The notes below the pieces were generated by a model. It saw only the letters and a program-made list of their open reading frames with translations. It did not search any database and had not been told where the DNA came from. A program made the translations under genes and the position numbers. Positions 35,430 through 48,673 of a stretch of 64,000 nt of DNA are shown piece by piece. Source of the stretch: Pyxicephalus adspersus (lineage: Eukaryota > Chordata > Amphibia > Anura > Pyxicephalidae); NCBI RefSeq assembly GCF_032062135.1, contig NC_092859.1:111358014-111422013 (forward strand), read 5' to 3'. The stretch's first letter is position 1; each line of letters starts with the position of its first letter.

Positions 35430-38400
35430 TTGGTCAATCTGAATTGACTTTAACGTCTCTTAGGAAAAGTATGAGTTTTTGGTTGAGCACAGGAAGACTG
35501 AACCTGCTTGCTCTGCCATGCTCCCTTATCTGCTATACGCCGACTGTGTATCCCTAAATTATTTGCATAATTCATTCTTTTTTGATTTTTTTAAATATTG
35601 GTATGTTAATTGGTTATTTCGAGACTTATGATATATTATTTTGGCCATATTATATTGTTTCGTCTTATCTTTATGCTTTTATCTTGTAGGACACAGTTTT
35701 ATATATTTTATTCTTGTTTTTAAAGATTGTGTTAATTGAGTATTTAACTCATTTAAAATGATCATACTAATTGGATATTCGGTATCTCATGTTGTGGTTT
35801 GCACATTACCGCCCTAGGCTGAAAGGCCTACAAGCTTCTGCATTGCCATTTAATGGGGTAGAAAGTGAATATTACACATGTTAAAACAGCAGGGAGCAAA
35901 TGTGACAATCATAGACAATCATCAGAATGGAAATGAGGGAGCAGAAGGCCACAGCATAAACAATATAATTATGCCTTAGCTGACACCAATTGTGGTAAAA
36001 GGAAACAATGTGTCAGGTATTATGGACGTCCTTGTTCAGACTGTCATTGACCTCTTATTAACATCATGCATCTTTTATGGATGCCCATCAATACCAGACT
36101 ATGAAATCATTTTTATATTACGGTTTTATTTATTAATGATTATTTAGTGCTTTTTGTTTTTCTTCCTACATTATTAAACTATAGTTTATATGTGTTATAT
36201 CTTAAAATGTATTGCCCAATTTTATACTTTATGTATGTCTGGGTATGTATATGAACTCCAACACTTTTTCACAGTAGGACTGTCTTTAGGGGTCTTTAAT
36301 GTATCTAATATTTCTTGGTGTAAAAGTATAATTATATTTATGCTGTGAGCATTTGTTTTAGCACTTCTGTAAGTTGTGTTACTTTTTCCTGTTAATAATC
36401 TGTGATGGCACAATTGTGATCACAATAAGCAAATCCATGCTGGGATCATAGTGTGAATGTGACATTATTGAGCTGATTTACTAAATGGGCTGAAACTGTT
36501 AACTTGAAGGTTCACTGTTTTTACTTGATAAAAACAAACTATGTTTACTTTGTGTTCACTTGCAATATCCAATCATGTGCTAGAATAAAAATCCTGCTTT
36601 TTTAATGTTTTTTGTAACATCATTGGATTTGTAACATTAACACACTTTAGCCTTTGTGCTGAACATTTAGTTAGGGCTAGCTCACAATTCCTTATGATAC
36701 ACCATCCTTATGCAAACAAAATAGAATTCAGTTAAACCTACTTTTTATGGTCAATATGGTGGTTTGTCAGTGTAGTGACATTTGAGTCTCCCAAACCACT
36801 ATTAGTGACATACATATAAATAAATATATTTTATATCTGACTTTCCCTTCCCAGTATTTAAAAGTTTATCATTTATATAAACTTTAGATCATACCCATAT
36901 GTATGCCCAAAGTGTTTATAAAATCTAAATATTCTTGAATTTCTTTCCACAACAGCAAGGCTGAATGGAGTGACTGATGACTTTCTAACAAGATGAATAT
37001 TTGTATATGTGTAGCCATGGGGCTGTTTCTGGCTAGGCAATTTATATTTGAAATATTTGAATTTCATGTGCAGTAAGCTGAAAAATAGCAATGTAGTGTT
37101 AATGGATAATGCCTGGGTTTCTGATAGCTTTATTTTAAAGCTTTGGGTATGGATTTTTAATAATATGCCCTTTATTTACTACATTCATTGCTTTTTTAAT
37201 AATTCTTTAGTTTTATAATTGTCTCCTGCTGAATCTGTTCTTCATTTTATCACTGGATCACCTACAGCTTTGTACAACTGCCAGTAAATATTTTTAAACT
37301 GTTTTATAGGCTACAACCAACAGACAATACTAACTAGAGCAAATAGTAATGACATGTCATTCATAGGAAATCACCTTATCAACCTAACCTAATATCCCAA
37401 GAAACACAATAAAATCAATATTATCCTTTCTGATTAGTGGAACAAACATAGTCTAAATCACGCACTCCTGTAATTTAGTTTCCATTTGTTTACATCTAAT
37501 TCTCATTGACAATCGCCATTGACTTTTTAGGTATGTGTCTGACATTTACAGTCAAGAAATACCATTACCTTGCTTTCTAATTGACCCCTGCTTTGAAAAT
37601 GTATGGTTAAGGAGGTTATTTGGGACACAACTAGCCATTGCCTTTAATTACTGTCCATCATTGCCTCATTCCAATGGAAAGTGCATTGTTATCATAATGG
37701 TGATTGCCTTGTTATGTTGCTGGCATCCAGGATGAAAGAATGTGTTAAATCAATGGGATCACAAGTTTACAGTTCAGTAGCTAGATATGTCACGGGTAAG
37801 GATAATTACACTGTGCCAATTGAACAGCATCATCAGAAAACCTCTGAGGATATATTTATTGTATATGCTTCAAGCCCAATGCATGTTACAGTTTTGCTTG
37901 TATTATGAAATGCTATGCACAGTTCATTAAGTAACATGCATACAATCTAAACATTTACAGAATTAATATCTATGGGCAAATAAACACTGGAGACTACAGT
38001 GCTGAACAGTAAAATAAACATCATAGCATTGAAACAGGGATGGTATATAGTATTAAACACAATAAATTATATACAAATCACATTAACCTATTAAGAAAAA
38101 GTAATACTTATTATATTATTTATTACATGTGCGTTTATTACTGAAAATTCTACAATCTTCTGTGGTTTATAGCCAAATGATATCTTCCCAAGCAGCAAAT
38201 ACCCTCTCCTTTTTACACCTCTCCTAGCTGATGTCTGTCAAAGCTAGTAATCATTTTTCATAACAAGGGATAAGTAACCACTTTAGTGTGCAATTATCAC
38301 TACCAAGGAGAAATCTGTACCTTCACAGATCTTCACTAATTAGGTTTAAGTAAATCTGTAATTTATTGAGATGCAAGTAAATTTTCTTTTGTTGAAAAGC

Positions 38401-38920
38401 CTGCCTGTCAATCCTTACACGATTCCAACTTATATAGCCCAATGTTTAACATGTTTGCTCACAGATGTCGAAAGTTATATCTACACATGCTAGATATTTA
38501 ACATCTGAGTAGGATCTGTAGATTGTATATGGGAAATTTTTGTAGAGACTAGCATAACGGTTTATAGGTCACATCTTCAATCCGAGCCATTCAGTACAAT
38601 GTGAAGGTATCTGAATTCATCTGTTGCCAGAAAGCAAAAACTGGTGTTCAATGTACAGCCTAATATATTGTCAGATTAGGTGTAAGCATACCTAATGTGT
38701 TTAGACATCAGTACATGTATGCAAACCTGCAGGAGAATCAATGCACAATGAAGAGCATTGTCTCTATACATACATAATGGTCATACCTTTAGAAATAAGA
38801 AAATAGTATGTAGACATATGAATACCAACAATACTTGTGGTTTTCATTAGTCAATATGTGTGTACGTATTGAACACAGTTAAGTTTTGTTTGATAGTGTG
38901 CCAAGAAAAAAGAATTCAAT
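35430..38920. other. Unique-looking AT-rich non-coding DNA
   Basis: No gene or recognisable repeat is visible. The longest frames (36873-37091 minus, 37535-37735 plus, 37681-37908 plus) have no domain or shared features. No RNA gene was noticed. Confidence 0.5.
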
Positions 38921-38924
38921 ATGT

Positions 38925-39205
38925 AATGTCTCTCGATCGAGTGCAGCTCCATTAACTCTGCCTGCAGTGCTCCATGGTGAAGGCTTGATGCCCGTGCCTC
39001 GTCAAAAAAGTTCAAAACCAGCAAAGGGCAGTGCATCTGACATGCCAAGTGATTTGAACTTTTTGCTCTTTAAGTCTTGACCTCTCAGTTTTAATTGCAG
39101 TGGATTTAGCTTAATTGAACGTCTTGGAGCCATGAGTGCCATAGATAATTAGGCAAATTAATGTCAAACTGTGTAATGCCAAATGCCAACTGAATCTACT
39201 ACTTG
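38925..39205. promoter_or_regulatory. Candidate conserved non-coding element
   Basis: This block of mixed composition contains 'ctctcgatcgagtgcagctc', 'cctgcagtgctccatggtg' and 'tgccaagtgatttgaact'. It then has an AT-rich, homeodomain-site-like segment with 'ggatttagcttaattgaacg' and 'gataattaggcaaattaatg'. It contains no visible transposon wording. A 64-codon plus frame covers 38886-39080 but has no domain and no splice sites that fit. The style resembles developmental enhancers found in vertebrate gene deserts. Only alignment can settle it. Confidence 0.33.
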
Positions 39206-42200
39206 AATGGATAGTTATCCTACTTATATTTGACGAGTTGAAAGACGGTGCAATTACTGTTTTGCATTAAGTGGGTTTGTCAAAACATTTGGGCATTTTC
39301 TTAAAAGCTTCCTATAAGTAGTGTTTTGAGGTTGTTTAAGCTACAAGCAGGTATCAGGCTATGAAACCCGAGGTACCAGTGCATGTCCTGCAATACAAAA
39401 TTCATTATTACTCTTTATTTACAATTACATCCTTCATTCTATTGATGGTACTTTAAAATTAGCAAATAATGTAGAATTGTAAACTGAAATTAAAAATAAT
39501 TTTATGTTTATGATGGTTTTTTATATCTAATTCTTTTCTGTGCCTCAGAACTTCATCAGCCAGTGCTTTTTGTGATGCAGCGCAAAGTATCCTACAACTG
39601 TGTTCTTCTTATTCATTAATGGGGGTGTTCTATTCTCAATCAGAAGCTCGAACAGAGTTCCTCTAAAACAGAACATGTCTTTTTTAATGTAAAAGAACCT
39701 TGATGTGTCCATATGTGTCTGTTCAGCAGAATGTTCATATTTTCCACAACGGTGGGAAATCCATCCATGTACTACTAATAGGTTTTTATCTATACAAACG
39801 TTTATAAAATAGCACTGGATAGCTCTATTGTACTCAATGAATTTTCATATGGCCAGCCTTACTTTATCATGACTGGTCATTTTCTGTAACATTTTTACAA
39901 CTACAGCATAGACTTCATTAGAAAAAAATAGCTGACTTTCAATTGTGGATATTTAGATAGTGTCACAAGATGGGATCCTTTGTATTGCCTAATTACATTC
40001 TATTTTTTACCATAAGATTGCAACCAGAGTTTTTAGAGAGATCAGGAGGAATGGATACTTTTAGAATGTATTCTCTATGAGCAGCCTCAGTTTACACAAT
40101 GCTGTGTATGCAAAACCGTTCTTTTTAAAGAAAAGCATGTACTTTCGCTCACAATGGGCATAATGTACATCCTTCTGCATACAATAGAGACATAATTGCA
40201 GCAAAGGACCTGATAAGTGAGAATGTGAACTTCAGAATTTGAAATACAGCAAATATTGGAGCCCCAGTGTTATGGATATCACGCATTGTTATTTGATACT
40301 TCCGTCAATTGTTATCTTTTTACCTGTTATTTAAAGGACCATTAAACATAAAATATATTTTTTTTACCATAAAGATGCCCTTAGGAAACATTTATGGTCA
40401 TAAAATGAAAAGTTTTTCTAGCTTGGAAAAACTTAATGTAATTCTTATTCCCTTAACATGCATTTTATATAGCACAGCCTATCATTTCAAAATCGAATAC
40501 ATTGAAAGTACTGATACCCAAACAGAGCATCTATTAGCCTTGTGCAAGGTCCAAGTTATGGTTTAGAACATGGATAGAGCCATCTCTCTTCAACCATTGG
40601 ACAAATGGAGTTGAAGCAAAGCGAAAGAAAAGTATGTATAGATAGTTGGATAGAACAGCACTTCAGTTCCAAATACAGGAGTTGCCACTGCTATCTAGCA
40701 TCTGTTTATTCTCCTGCCGTACTTCTTAGTGAGTCATTAACCCTAAACATTTTCCTTCTATAACCCCCCTTCCCTAACTTTTGAGGTCTTGTATCACCCT
40801 ACAAGAAAGGACAAGAAATATTTAATGCTTACAGACAAACAGCTAGAAGTGGAACCATAGCACATCAACCAGTGTAGAGGCTAGGGGCACAATAATAAAG
40901 ATCCCCTTCTTCTTTTTCCCAGGCAACAATGCCTACCACATTGGAAGATTGGATTGCATTTGAGCAACACAGATTGCTACACAATGTTGCTGTCTTATGA
41001 CCTGATGTAAACAATCCTAATCCAGTAAACCTTATTTCACTATTCTTTACCTTTGACCTATGTTACCAGTGAGTTACTTAAACACTCATCAAATAATGTC
41101 CAAAAACAGCTTTTATTTCAAGAAGAGGCTTGTTGTTACTGATCTACCTATATGATGTACCAGAAATGATTAATTATCATTCTTTGCTCTGAAGTCAGGC
41201 ACCTTGCCTGCTTGTCCCTTGGCCAAGCCCTCCAGTAGGATGCCTAAAAAAATACAAAGTGTGAAAAACAACATCTGATGATAGCGCTGTTTAAAATAAC
41301 ATGTTTCAATCCGTTTCATGAAAATATATCTAAAACTTGGCAGGTGAAGAGTTTATATTCTTGCAGTTCATAAGCATTGCCAACATACTACCTAATAGGA
41401 ATTCACTCAGTGTAATATCCTAAAGGTATTGTTGCCATCTGGAGGTGGTCTGCTTACCCTCTCCTGAGAGAGTGACAAATGATGACACAGGTGATGAGAC
41501 ATTGACAGCTGCTTATCTTCGTATGCCCAATAACTTCATTACTACACATTAATTAGTTTGCATCTGTTTTCATAACTGAACAGCATCTGCTACTGGTTAC
41601 TGTTGTTCGCTATGGCTAATACTGGAGAGGCAAAGATAAAGAGGAGAGACAGTTGGAGCAAATGTGGGTTATGAGCACTAAATGTGTTCCTGGATTGATT
41701 CATAATTATAGAAAGCCCATAGGGATTATGGAACTTAAACTGAGACTTGTTTTAGCCAGCCATTATGCAGGCGCATTGCTATGGACATCACAAATATTTC
41801 ATGTTGCTATTTATCTTGATCTGAACTCATTCAGCACACATTGTAAGCAATTCCAGAAGCAACCTGCCCAGACTAGAGTGAACTGTAATGGAACATAACT
41901 TCCATCCAGCCAAAAATCTGATTTATTCGGTTGTAAAAGAATCCAAGAACTTGTTGTTCAAACAGTTTTTTTTCAATTCTTGTCAGGTAAACCAATGTGC
42001 TGTGCAACATATTCCCATCTTCTTTATCTTTGGGTTCATTAGCACGGTTTTTATCAACTGTTATTAAGCTAGTGCCAGCAAATCCAATAAATGTTTCTAA
42101 ATCAGTATTTTATCTTCTGTTGTCTGCAGAGTTCTTGATATTGAAAGAAACATCAAATCCTTGTGAAATAGTGAAATGTTGTGGCATTGGCCAAATACAA

Positions 42201-43240
42201 GCAAAGTCTAGTCACCAGTATTACCTCTGGGCTCTGGCTGTAAATGTTTCCCCTATTACTGACTTACCATGCCTTGTTACGTGGTGGTGGCCATCTTAAT
42301 TCAAACAGAGGACTTAGTTTCCTATTGTTGGTTACTGGTGGGGGATATTAAAGAAGCAACATAAGGTGGAGATAGCACAAATCCACAAAATGGATAAAGC
42401 AGAAGAATCTTAATAAACTAGTTGCCAGAGGCACAATGTCATAGATGATCCAACAGTGCAGATGTATAACTAAAAGATCCTACAGCAAGTGCACTGCTAC
42501 TTTTCAGAAGAAAATATATAGAAAACAACATTTTACAGGGTACTTACATAAATGAGATAAATGTGATAAATACCTAATATTCCGGTTTAATCATAAACAG
42601 GAATAATATATCTTGGCTATTCAAAATGAGAAAGCAGATTTTGAAACTGATATTATTACATCGCCACTTTTGTTTATACAGATATAAACATTGATATATG
42701 ATGATTACTATTGACAGCCCCATATGAAATAAGATTTCTGAAGGCAGAGCAAAAATCAGCATGTGATGAGCTGAATTAGACTCTTCAAATTCTCTTAATA
42801 GACAGCTAAGTCCCCTGTTCCCCAGTTACAATGCATAGGAAGACTTGCTAATGACACCAATAAAATAATGACTACAGCACAGTTTGCTCACAATGAGATT
42901 TGTTGCAGGTGTGATATGTGAAATCTAAGCATTGAATTGCATTGTGGTTGAGTATGTTTTGATTTTAAATGAAGTTCTCCAGTAAGATTATGGCTTTCAT
43001 CTTCTGGTTATGGTGAACATTGTTAGCCACAGATATAAAATAGATCTATTTAGTTTAAACTATTTGATATCTGTGTCAAAGTCAGAATTTTTTCTTTATC
43101 TGTATCAACTTTAGCCAATGGGAACACCAAGAATGATAAAAACACTTACAAGAAGCAGGGTGAACTGTTGGAACGTAACTGGAAGAAGTGGGAAAATTCC
43201 CCAGTGAAAACAAAGCCTCAAAAACCAGACAGATGTATTA
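39206..43240. other. Unique-looking non-coding DNA
   Basis: I cannot support any gene. Frames at 40309-40566, 41653-41898 and 41997-42299 (plus) are the longest and have no recognised domain. The 42180-42430 part with 'ttacgtggtggtggccatct' may be repeat-derived but has no ends. No RNA genes or long palindromes were seen. Confidence 0.48.
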
Positions 43241-43261
43241 AAGTGGAATTAAACTGAAACA

Positions 43262-43345
43262 AATTGCTCCCACACAGGCTTTATTTATTGCAGAAGAGGC
43301 ATGATATAGCTCTGCAATAAAACAAACTTACCTGCTTTTGCACAA
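43262..43345 (+). mobile_element. Fragment of 'ctgcaataaaacaaactta' MITE family
   Basis: The fragment contains 'ggctttatttattgcagaag' and then 'gctctgcaataaaacaaac' and 'ttacctgc', forming an inverted pair around 'aggcatgatata'. The same core is seen at 6640-6925 and 46205-46515. Only the central foldback part seems preserved. Confidence 0.5.
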
Positions 43346-43654
43346 ATTTCTGCTCAGTTTACCTCAGTTTACAGCATATGATTTTTTTAATAGCCCATTT
43401 ATTCCCATGTAAAGCATTTTCCAACATGACAAAAGGTGAATACCCCTTGTAAAAAGTGCTTTTAAAGCTTGAAGCAGGATTTTGACTTTAGTACAAATAA
43501 GTTAACTCGTAACCTTAGTGCTGAAATACTCATTTTTTTTTACATTTGTAGTATTTGTACAGTACAACAAGTGTTCATTGATTAGATGTAAGGAAATCCT
43601 TTTGAATGACATAGGGCAAAATAGCAAAAAAAAAAAATAAAATATATTAAATAA

Positions 43655-43760
43655 ACAGACCATGGACATTTGCAATCGAATTATTTGTGTACGAGCAGAA
43701 TGATCGCGTTTGCTGTTTCCATGGCAACCTTTTTCATTTTGTGAGACTAGCAAGCTTAAC
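43655..43760. promoter_or_regulatory. Candidate regulatory patch with X-box (RFX) motif
   Basis: GTTTCCATGGCAAC at 43715-43728 matches the general RFX X-box pattern, GT-N-N-CC followed by GG-N-AAC. It sits in a repeat-free patch with 'ggacatttgcaatcgaatta' and 'gtacgagcagaatgatcgcg', unusual for its CpG content here. RFX factors bind such sites in ciliary-gene promoters and enhancers. No promoter or transcript start is evident nearby. Confidence 0.3.
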
Positions 43761-44390
43761 CAACTCTGGTGTGAGTCACAAACCTTCTACACAGCATGCA
43801 TTTTGCTTCCTGTAATTGACTTCCTACTAAAGTATCAAATGCTCATTAAAGTATAGCACAGGTGAATTGTAGCTATTTTTCTTTCCGTTTCACATATACA
43901 CATGCAACACTCAGCTAACAAATTCCACCCACAGTTTTTACAACTATATGGATCAAATGGCCAAGCTTAACCTGCAAACCATGTGTTAACCATGACTTTA
44001 GTGCAAATTCTAGGAAAAATCAATCCTTTAAAGCTGAACAAGTATCTATGGCCTTTGCCATAGTGACTAAAAGTGCCATCAGCTTGAGGAGACACGGCAT
44101 GGTTTGAGAAATGGTAATCCTAAATTTGGAGGACAGGTGATACTGTGCTAAAATGAATGTCAAGTATATCAACCAATAAGTATGGGGCATGGGATTCCTC
44201 TTTGAAAACCAAGCTATATATGCCTCATTGATCTGCATACTACACAGGGGCTTCTGATAACCAGCCAGTTTATATAAACCAAGAGGATACTTTGATTGGT
44301 GACCTTAGGACCAGGGAACCACTTGTTATTTTTCTCCATGAAATAGACATTTACCTATATGATAAATTTGTATTTTATTTATGAGTGATC
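43761..44390. other. Non-coding stretch, nothing recognised
   Basis: Unique-looking sequence with one anonymous minus-strand frame at 44020-44238. No repeat body or RNA gene was noticed. Confidence 0.5.
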
Positions 44391-44611
44391 AGGTCTGATT
44401 AATTAAAGTTCTCCAAGACTGGGGAGGATAGACTATCTTGAGAAAACCTAGGTGGCCCAGCAAACTTGGAATGGATCTGGTTCAGAATTGAAAACATTTG
44501 GCAGCTAAAAGCAAATGATTCTTAAAAATGTATTCCAATGCAGGATTGCTGGATCACCTGGTTTCTCCCATGATCTTCTCCAGTCCTGGGGAGCTTTAGT
44601 AAATCAGGCCC
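44391..44611. mobile_element. Palindromic MITE, copy A
   Basis: The left end has 'ggtctgattaattaaagtt' and 'ctccaagactggggagg'. The right end has 'ctccagtcctggggagct' and 'ttagtaaatcaggccc'. These are inverted copies of each other, and the whole element is an imperfect foldback of about 220 bases. It shares 'agcaaacttggaatggatc' and 'ttgctggatcacctgg' with copies at 49309-49538 and 56682-56900. It has no coding capacity. A clean duplication is not visible for this copy. Confidence 0.82.
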
Positions 44612-45485
44612 ATTGACCATATGTCTTCAGATGTGGCTCCAGGGTTTGGAAAACGATAGATGCCAGACTATATTTCCAAGGATCTCTGCATTACAGTGGA
44701 CAGCATATTTGTATATTAGGACACAGGACAAATAGGCGATAGATGGCCTGGTTTAGTGAATAGGTAGCACAGCTAGCAAAGCACAGCTACACAATGAGTT
44801 TTTAAATTTGTAAGGTTTGGTTCCAAAGGTAAATTCTTCTCATTTACACTAATCAACATGATTGCTTAAGGAATTTGCCTTGTTTGACCATACACAAAAT
44901 CAAATTTAGTATATGATTTTATACCAAATGTGCCAGTGGACGGACAATGTAACAGCAAAGTAAATTCACATGGCTTTATATAGAAGGTTGAGTGGACACA
45001 ATATGAACAATGGTGCATTAAAAGATAATAATAGTATTGTTGTGGGATTATGTTTGATTGCAGCATGCAGGAAGGAGAGACTGATAGTAAAATTCTAGCC
45101 TAGAGGACCAACCTAGTCAGAAGCAGTCTAACCACTATCCATTCATGTGCAGTTAACATTGAGAACATTGTTACAGTGGGAACACCTGATCTCCCAAGGT
45201 CCCAGAAACAATCCTTTTTTACCAAGGTAAATGTCCCCAACAGTATAGTGCTTCTTAGTAAATTAATCATTACTTTGTACAGTTTTTTTCAGACAGAGAC
45301 AAAAACAGTAGTGAAATAGAAGAAGAACATTTGAGACGCCTTGCAGGAGTGTATAAACACATTAAGAGTTGGTTATTTGAAGTAAAAAAAACACTTTTAT
45401 ATAGGAAGATGCTGAAGATCTGCAACCAATCAGGACAGGTCTAATAATATCATTAAACTTTGATCAATTTTAAAGGTTGCAACAC
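44612..45485. other. Non-coding stretch, nothing recognised
   Basis: The sequence between a MITE and a conserved-looking patch is anonymous and AT-rich. A 66-codon minus frame at 44866-45066 has no domain. No RNA gene or repeat ends were seen. Confidence 0.48.
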
Positions 45486-45489
45486 AATT

Positions 45490-45745
45490 TACGATCTCTG
45501 CCATGGTTTAAATGAGCTCCATTAGTTGCATAAAAATATGGCCGTGATTTGTTATCTATATCGGCCTATTAGATATTAGCAATATGTTTTCAGCTCGGTT
45601 TAATGGAAACCATCTCAATCTGTGTGGTGACTTAATTTTTCAGCAAAGAATCGTGTTCTTATCAGTGACTAAGCCTTAATTACAGCATTTTCTTTTTCAT
45701 GCTCTGCAGCCGTATGCTGGAGGCTACAAATAACTGCATAGGACA
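45490..45745. promoter_or_regulatory. Candidate conserved non-coding element
   Basis: The block contains 'gctccattagttgcataaaa', 'atatggccgtgatttgttat', 'cagctcggtttaatggaaac' and 'ctaagccttaattacagcat'. It is dense in TAAT-type cores, has isolated CpGs and no transposon signature. It also ends sharply before less structured DNA. Together these look like a vertebrate developmental enhancer. This is an inference from composition and motif style only. Confidence 0.35.
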
Positions 45746-46204
45746 GATGTTTCACTGCTACCCAGATGTTCCTGGATTGGAGAGGGGCAATTCAACTTTA
45801 CTATATTCTTAGGGATGGGCTTTTTCTCCAGCAGTCAATAAAGGAAAACTGGAAGTCCAATATGAAACAAAGAGTGTTGACTGTTCTGCTCTCGCTATTT
45901 ATATATTTTTTTTTTCCACATACGGTGTATTTGAAAGAACTGATTTTTCAATACGCAGCAGCAGAACGCTGAGAATGTATTTATACAGTATAGCTATCAG
46001 AAAGAAAATTATTCTGGACTACAGCATACCAAAAAAATGTAAACCAATTTTAAAAGAAAGTTGACACCTTCTGGATCCTGTCCTATACTAAATCACCAAA
46101 AATGTGACTGCTGATTACCAGAAGGTGAAGTCAGTAATGGTAACTTCAATGACTGAGCCCCCAGTGACTGTCCCTTTCCCCCTAAAATAAAACTTAAACT
46201 AAAA

Positions 46205-46515
46205 ATTTAGGTCTTTATTACAGAGAGGTCAGTTAATGTCTCTTCTTCAATAAAGCAAACTTACCTGCCTGTTCACAATCTTCTTAATCATCATACACTT
46301 TGAACTGTGCATACACAGCTCAGACTGCGATTCTCGCATAGCTGAGGAGTGACAGCATTCCAGCCTGACCAATCAGTGCCAAAAAACTCAAACATGGAAG
46401 AGAACTGGATGAAGATGTCAGTGTTGGCAATAGAACTCAGAAAGGTAAATTTAGGTAAATAATTGCAAACAAACAGTTAGGTTTATTTCATTGCAAAAGA
46501 CACATCTCCATTGTC
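46205..46515 (+). mobile_element. MITE-like element of the 'cttacctgcctgttc' family
   Basis: The left part has 'tgtctcttcttcaataaagc' and 'aaacttacctgcctgttcac'. The right part, near 46440-46510, has an inverted echo, 'gtttatttcattgcaaaaga' and 'cacatctcc'. A GC-richer centre has 'ctcagactgcgattctcgc'. The family is shared with 6640-6925 and 43262-43345. Exact termini and duplications were not found. Confidence 0.5.
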
Positions 46516-47054
46516 CAATGAAGAGTCTGCTTTTAATTTTATATTTGTAGGTCTGTATTGTGAACTTCATTATCAATACCCCCACCACACACCCCTGATT
46601 TTATATTTATTTTTATATTTCCTCTGAAAATTGTAAACAATATATAATGCTTAAACTGGGGTATAAGCAAAATCAGAAACATTTGTAAGCCTTGTAAACT
46701 AATGTAGCGTGTCTTTATTCTGAGTCTTATTATAGAAAAAAAATAAATGTTAAAATGAAAAGAGTTTGATAGGCGTAATTGATTATAGAGTGCTCTGGTT
46801 CTTTTCATTCATGTAATAAACATGATAATACTCTTATGTCAGTTTAATTCCCATTGTTTTATTGTATTGAATGTAATATGATTGGGACCTAGGCTGGCAA
46901 TATAAGTATTGAATGCACTTAGAATGACTCATATAACAAATGGGTGCAGAAATAAACAAACATTCCATGTAAATACCACTGATGTGTTTTAATGCATTTA
47001 ATGTTTAAATGCATATGGTATAACGCAAGGGAAAAAAAATCGCAAGTCTGTGGG
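46516..47054. other. Non-coding stretch, nothing recognised
   Basis: AT-rich sequence with minus-strand frames at 46539-46808 and 46919-47254. The second overlaps the antisense strand of the adjoining Tc1 fragment and is not a gene. Confidence 0.5.
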
Positions 47055-47372
47055 GTCAGTGTCATGTTCTGAGGTTGCATGAGCTTGTTCGGCAACATTT
47101 TCTGCCCAAAAAATGGGGTCAGCTGACTATCTGAATATACTGAATGGCCAGGATTTCCATCAATAGATTTTGCATAGGCATATTTCAAGAGGACAATGCC
47201 AGGATTCATTGTAACAGAGTGGTTCATGGAGCATGTGAAATCATTTTCACACACAGATTGGCCACCAAAGAATCCAGTCCTTAACGCTATTGAGAATCCT
47301 TATGATGTGCTGGGGAAGACTTTCTGCAGTGGTCTGACTTACCTATTATTAATAGAAGATGTGTATGATAAA
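47055..47372 (+). mobile_element. Tc1-like transposase fragment, plus strand
   Basis: The plus frame at 47196-47429 begins with transposase-like residues. It then has 'HTDWPPKNPVLNAIENPYDV', corresponding to the Tc1-family block DWP-x-SPDLNPIENLWDV near the end of the DDE domain. Upstream, 'atggggtcagctgactatc' and 'actgaatggccaggatttcc' match the family region just before it, in a different frame. The copy is therefore frameshifted and lacks both ends. It lies in the opposite orientation to the copy at 29270-29661 and the same orientation as 52190-52612. Confidence 0.78.
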
Positions 47373-48546
47373 TCTTGTTGTATATTATATGCACCTAAAA
47401 GCTGTAAGCTACATACTAGTTGCTCCTGACACTATTAAAGAATAGGGATAAAACCGCTTTTCCTCTAACCTCCGACCAGCCATGATCTTCCTGGCTTGCA
47501 TAGAGAAACACAATGAAGACATAATGATTACAGCAATTGGTGTAAAACAGGGTAATGTAATCCTATTAGCATGTTTATTGGGAGAGGGCAGAATTTAAGC
47601 AGATTAGGCTTCATGCACCATTCAAGTACTATGTATGGTTCCTGCAATCAGGAAATAAAATTCACTTTTTTCAATTTAAAGCAAATGCAGTTAAACTGTA
47701 AATTTAAAGTTTTGAAATCACAATAAATCTGTAAAAAGGATAGATATGAATTTCTTAAAGCAAGAATTACAGGGATACTGAAAAGTTTTATAAATTCCAT
47801 TGTGTAACTGACTTTCTTTCTTCAACCTGTTGAGATTCTAAGCTAATTTTTCTCAGCCTCTTATGAGGTGGAAGTGTGGAATACAGCCTGCAGCGATGTT
47901 TGTTTAAAGAATAAATCTTGCCCGCATGTTCTCTATTCATCAAACATGAATGTCAACAAAACCTCAATTTCCAGACTCATGCATTTTGCAAACCTTTTTA
48001 TTTCCTTTTTCCCTCTAGAGCCTGTGTTGTGAAATGTGAAATCTTGTATTGCAGAGGTTTTATGATGTAATTAATAGACAGACATACATAGCTTCACAAT
48101 AATCACGTTTGAGCATTGATATATATTTGTTCAATAGGTACTTGGTAGTTTATCATCTTAACTCTTTCACGTTCATGCACATTTTGGCATTTCAGTGCCA
48201 AAATAGAAATATCATTTTATTTTTAGGGATACCTGCTGGCCCTGTTGTATGGTAAATGGATTTTTATTTTTAATGGTATTATATTTCGGGATTGGGATAC
48301 TCATCAGCAAACATGTTTACAAGAGATTATACATGATGATGGGTTTGCACACAAGGACTTGTATTCTAATAATGCAATCTAGTATTTATTTTATAATGCT
48401 GGAAAGAAGACCTTACAGACACAAACTGACCTTCTTATATTTGCTCATCCTAAAAATGATCATATTTATATTTACTTAAAGGGGGCTTTAGTTCCATCTC
48501 TCTTTCAGGCGTTCTGATAAAATGTAAGTAAACTATATTTACAACA
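47373..48546. other. Non-coding stretch, nothing recognised
   Basis: Unique-looking AT-rich sequence. A hydrophobic 76-codon frame at 48249-48479 (plus) has no domain I recognise. No RNA gene, repeat ends or regulatory patch are defensible. Confidence 0.5.
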
Positions 48547-48673
48547 TAGCCTTTCTTAACCTTTTTACCCCTGGGGTAAACCTGTAAAATAATTTTCAAC
48601 CTTAAGGGAACCCCTAATAACATAAAATATTTGGGGCAATTGGAAAAAACCTTTCTAAATTAGAAGTCATTAT

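Noticed and set aside
35330..35557. Ile-Tyr repeat protein
   Set aside because: It is a direct translation of the AT dinucleotide tract.
38886..39080. Coding exon in the conserved-looking block
   Set aside because: The frame has no recognised domain, and the AT-rich part after its stop looks equally structured, which fits a non-coding element better.
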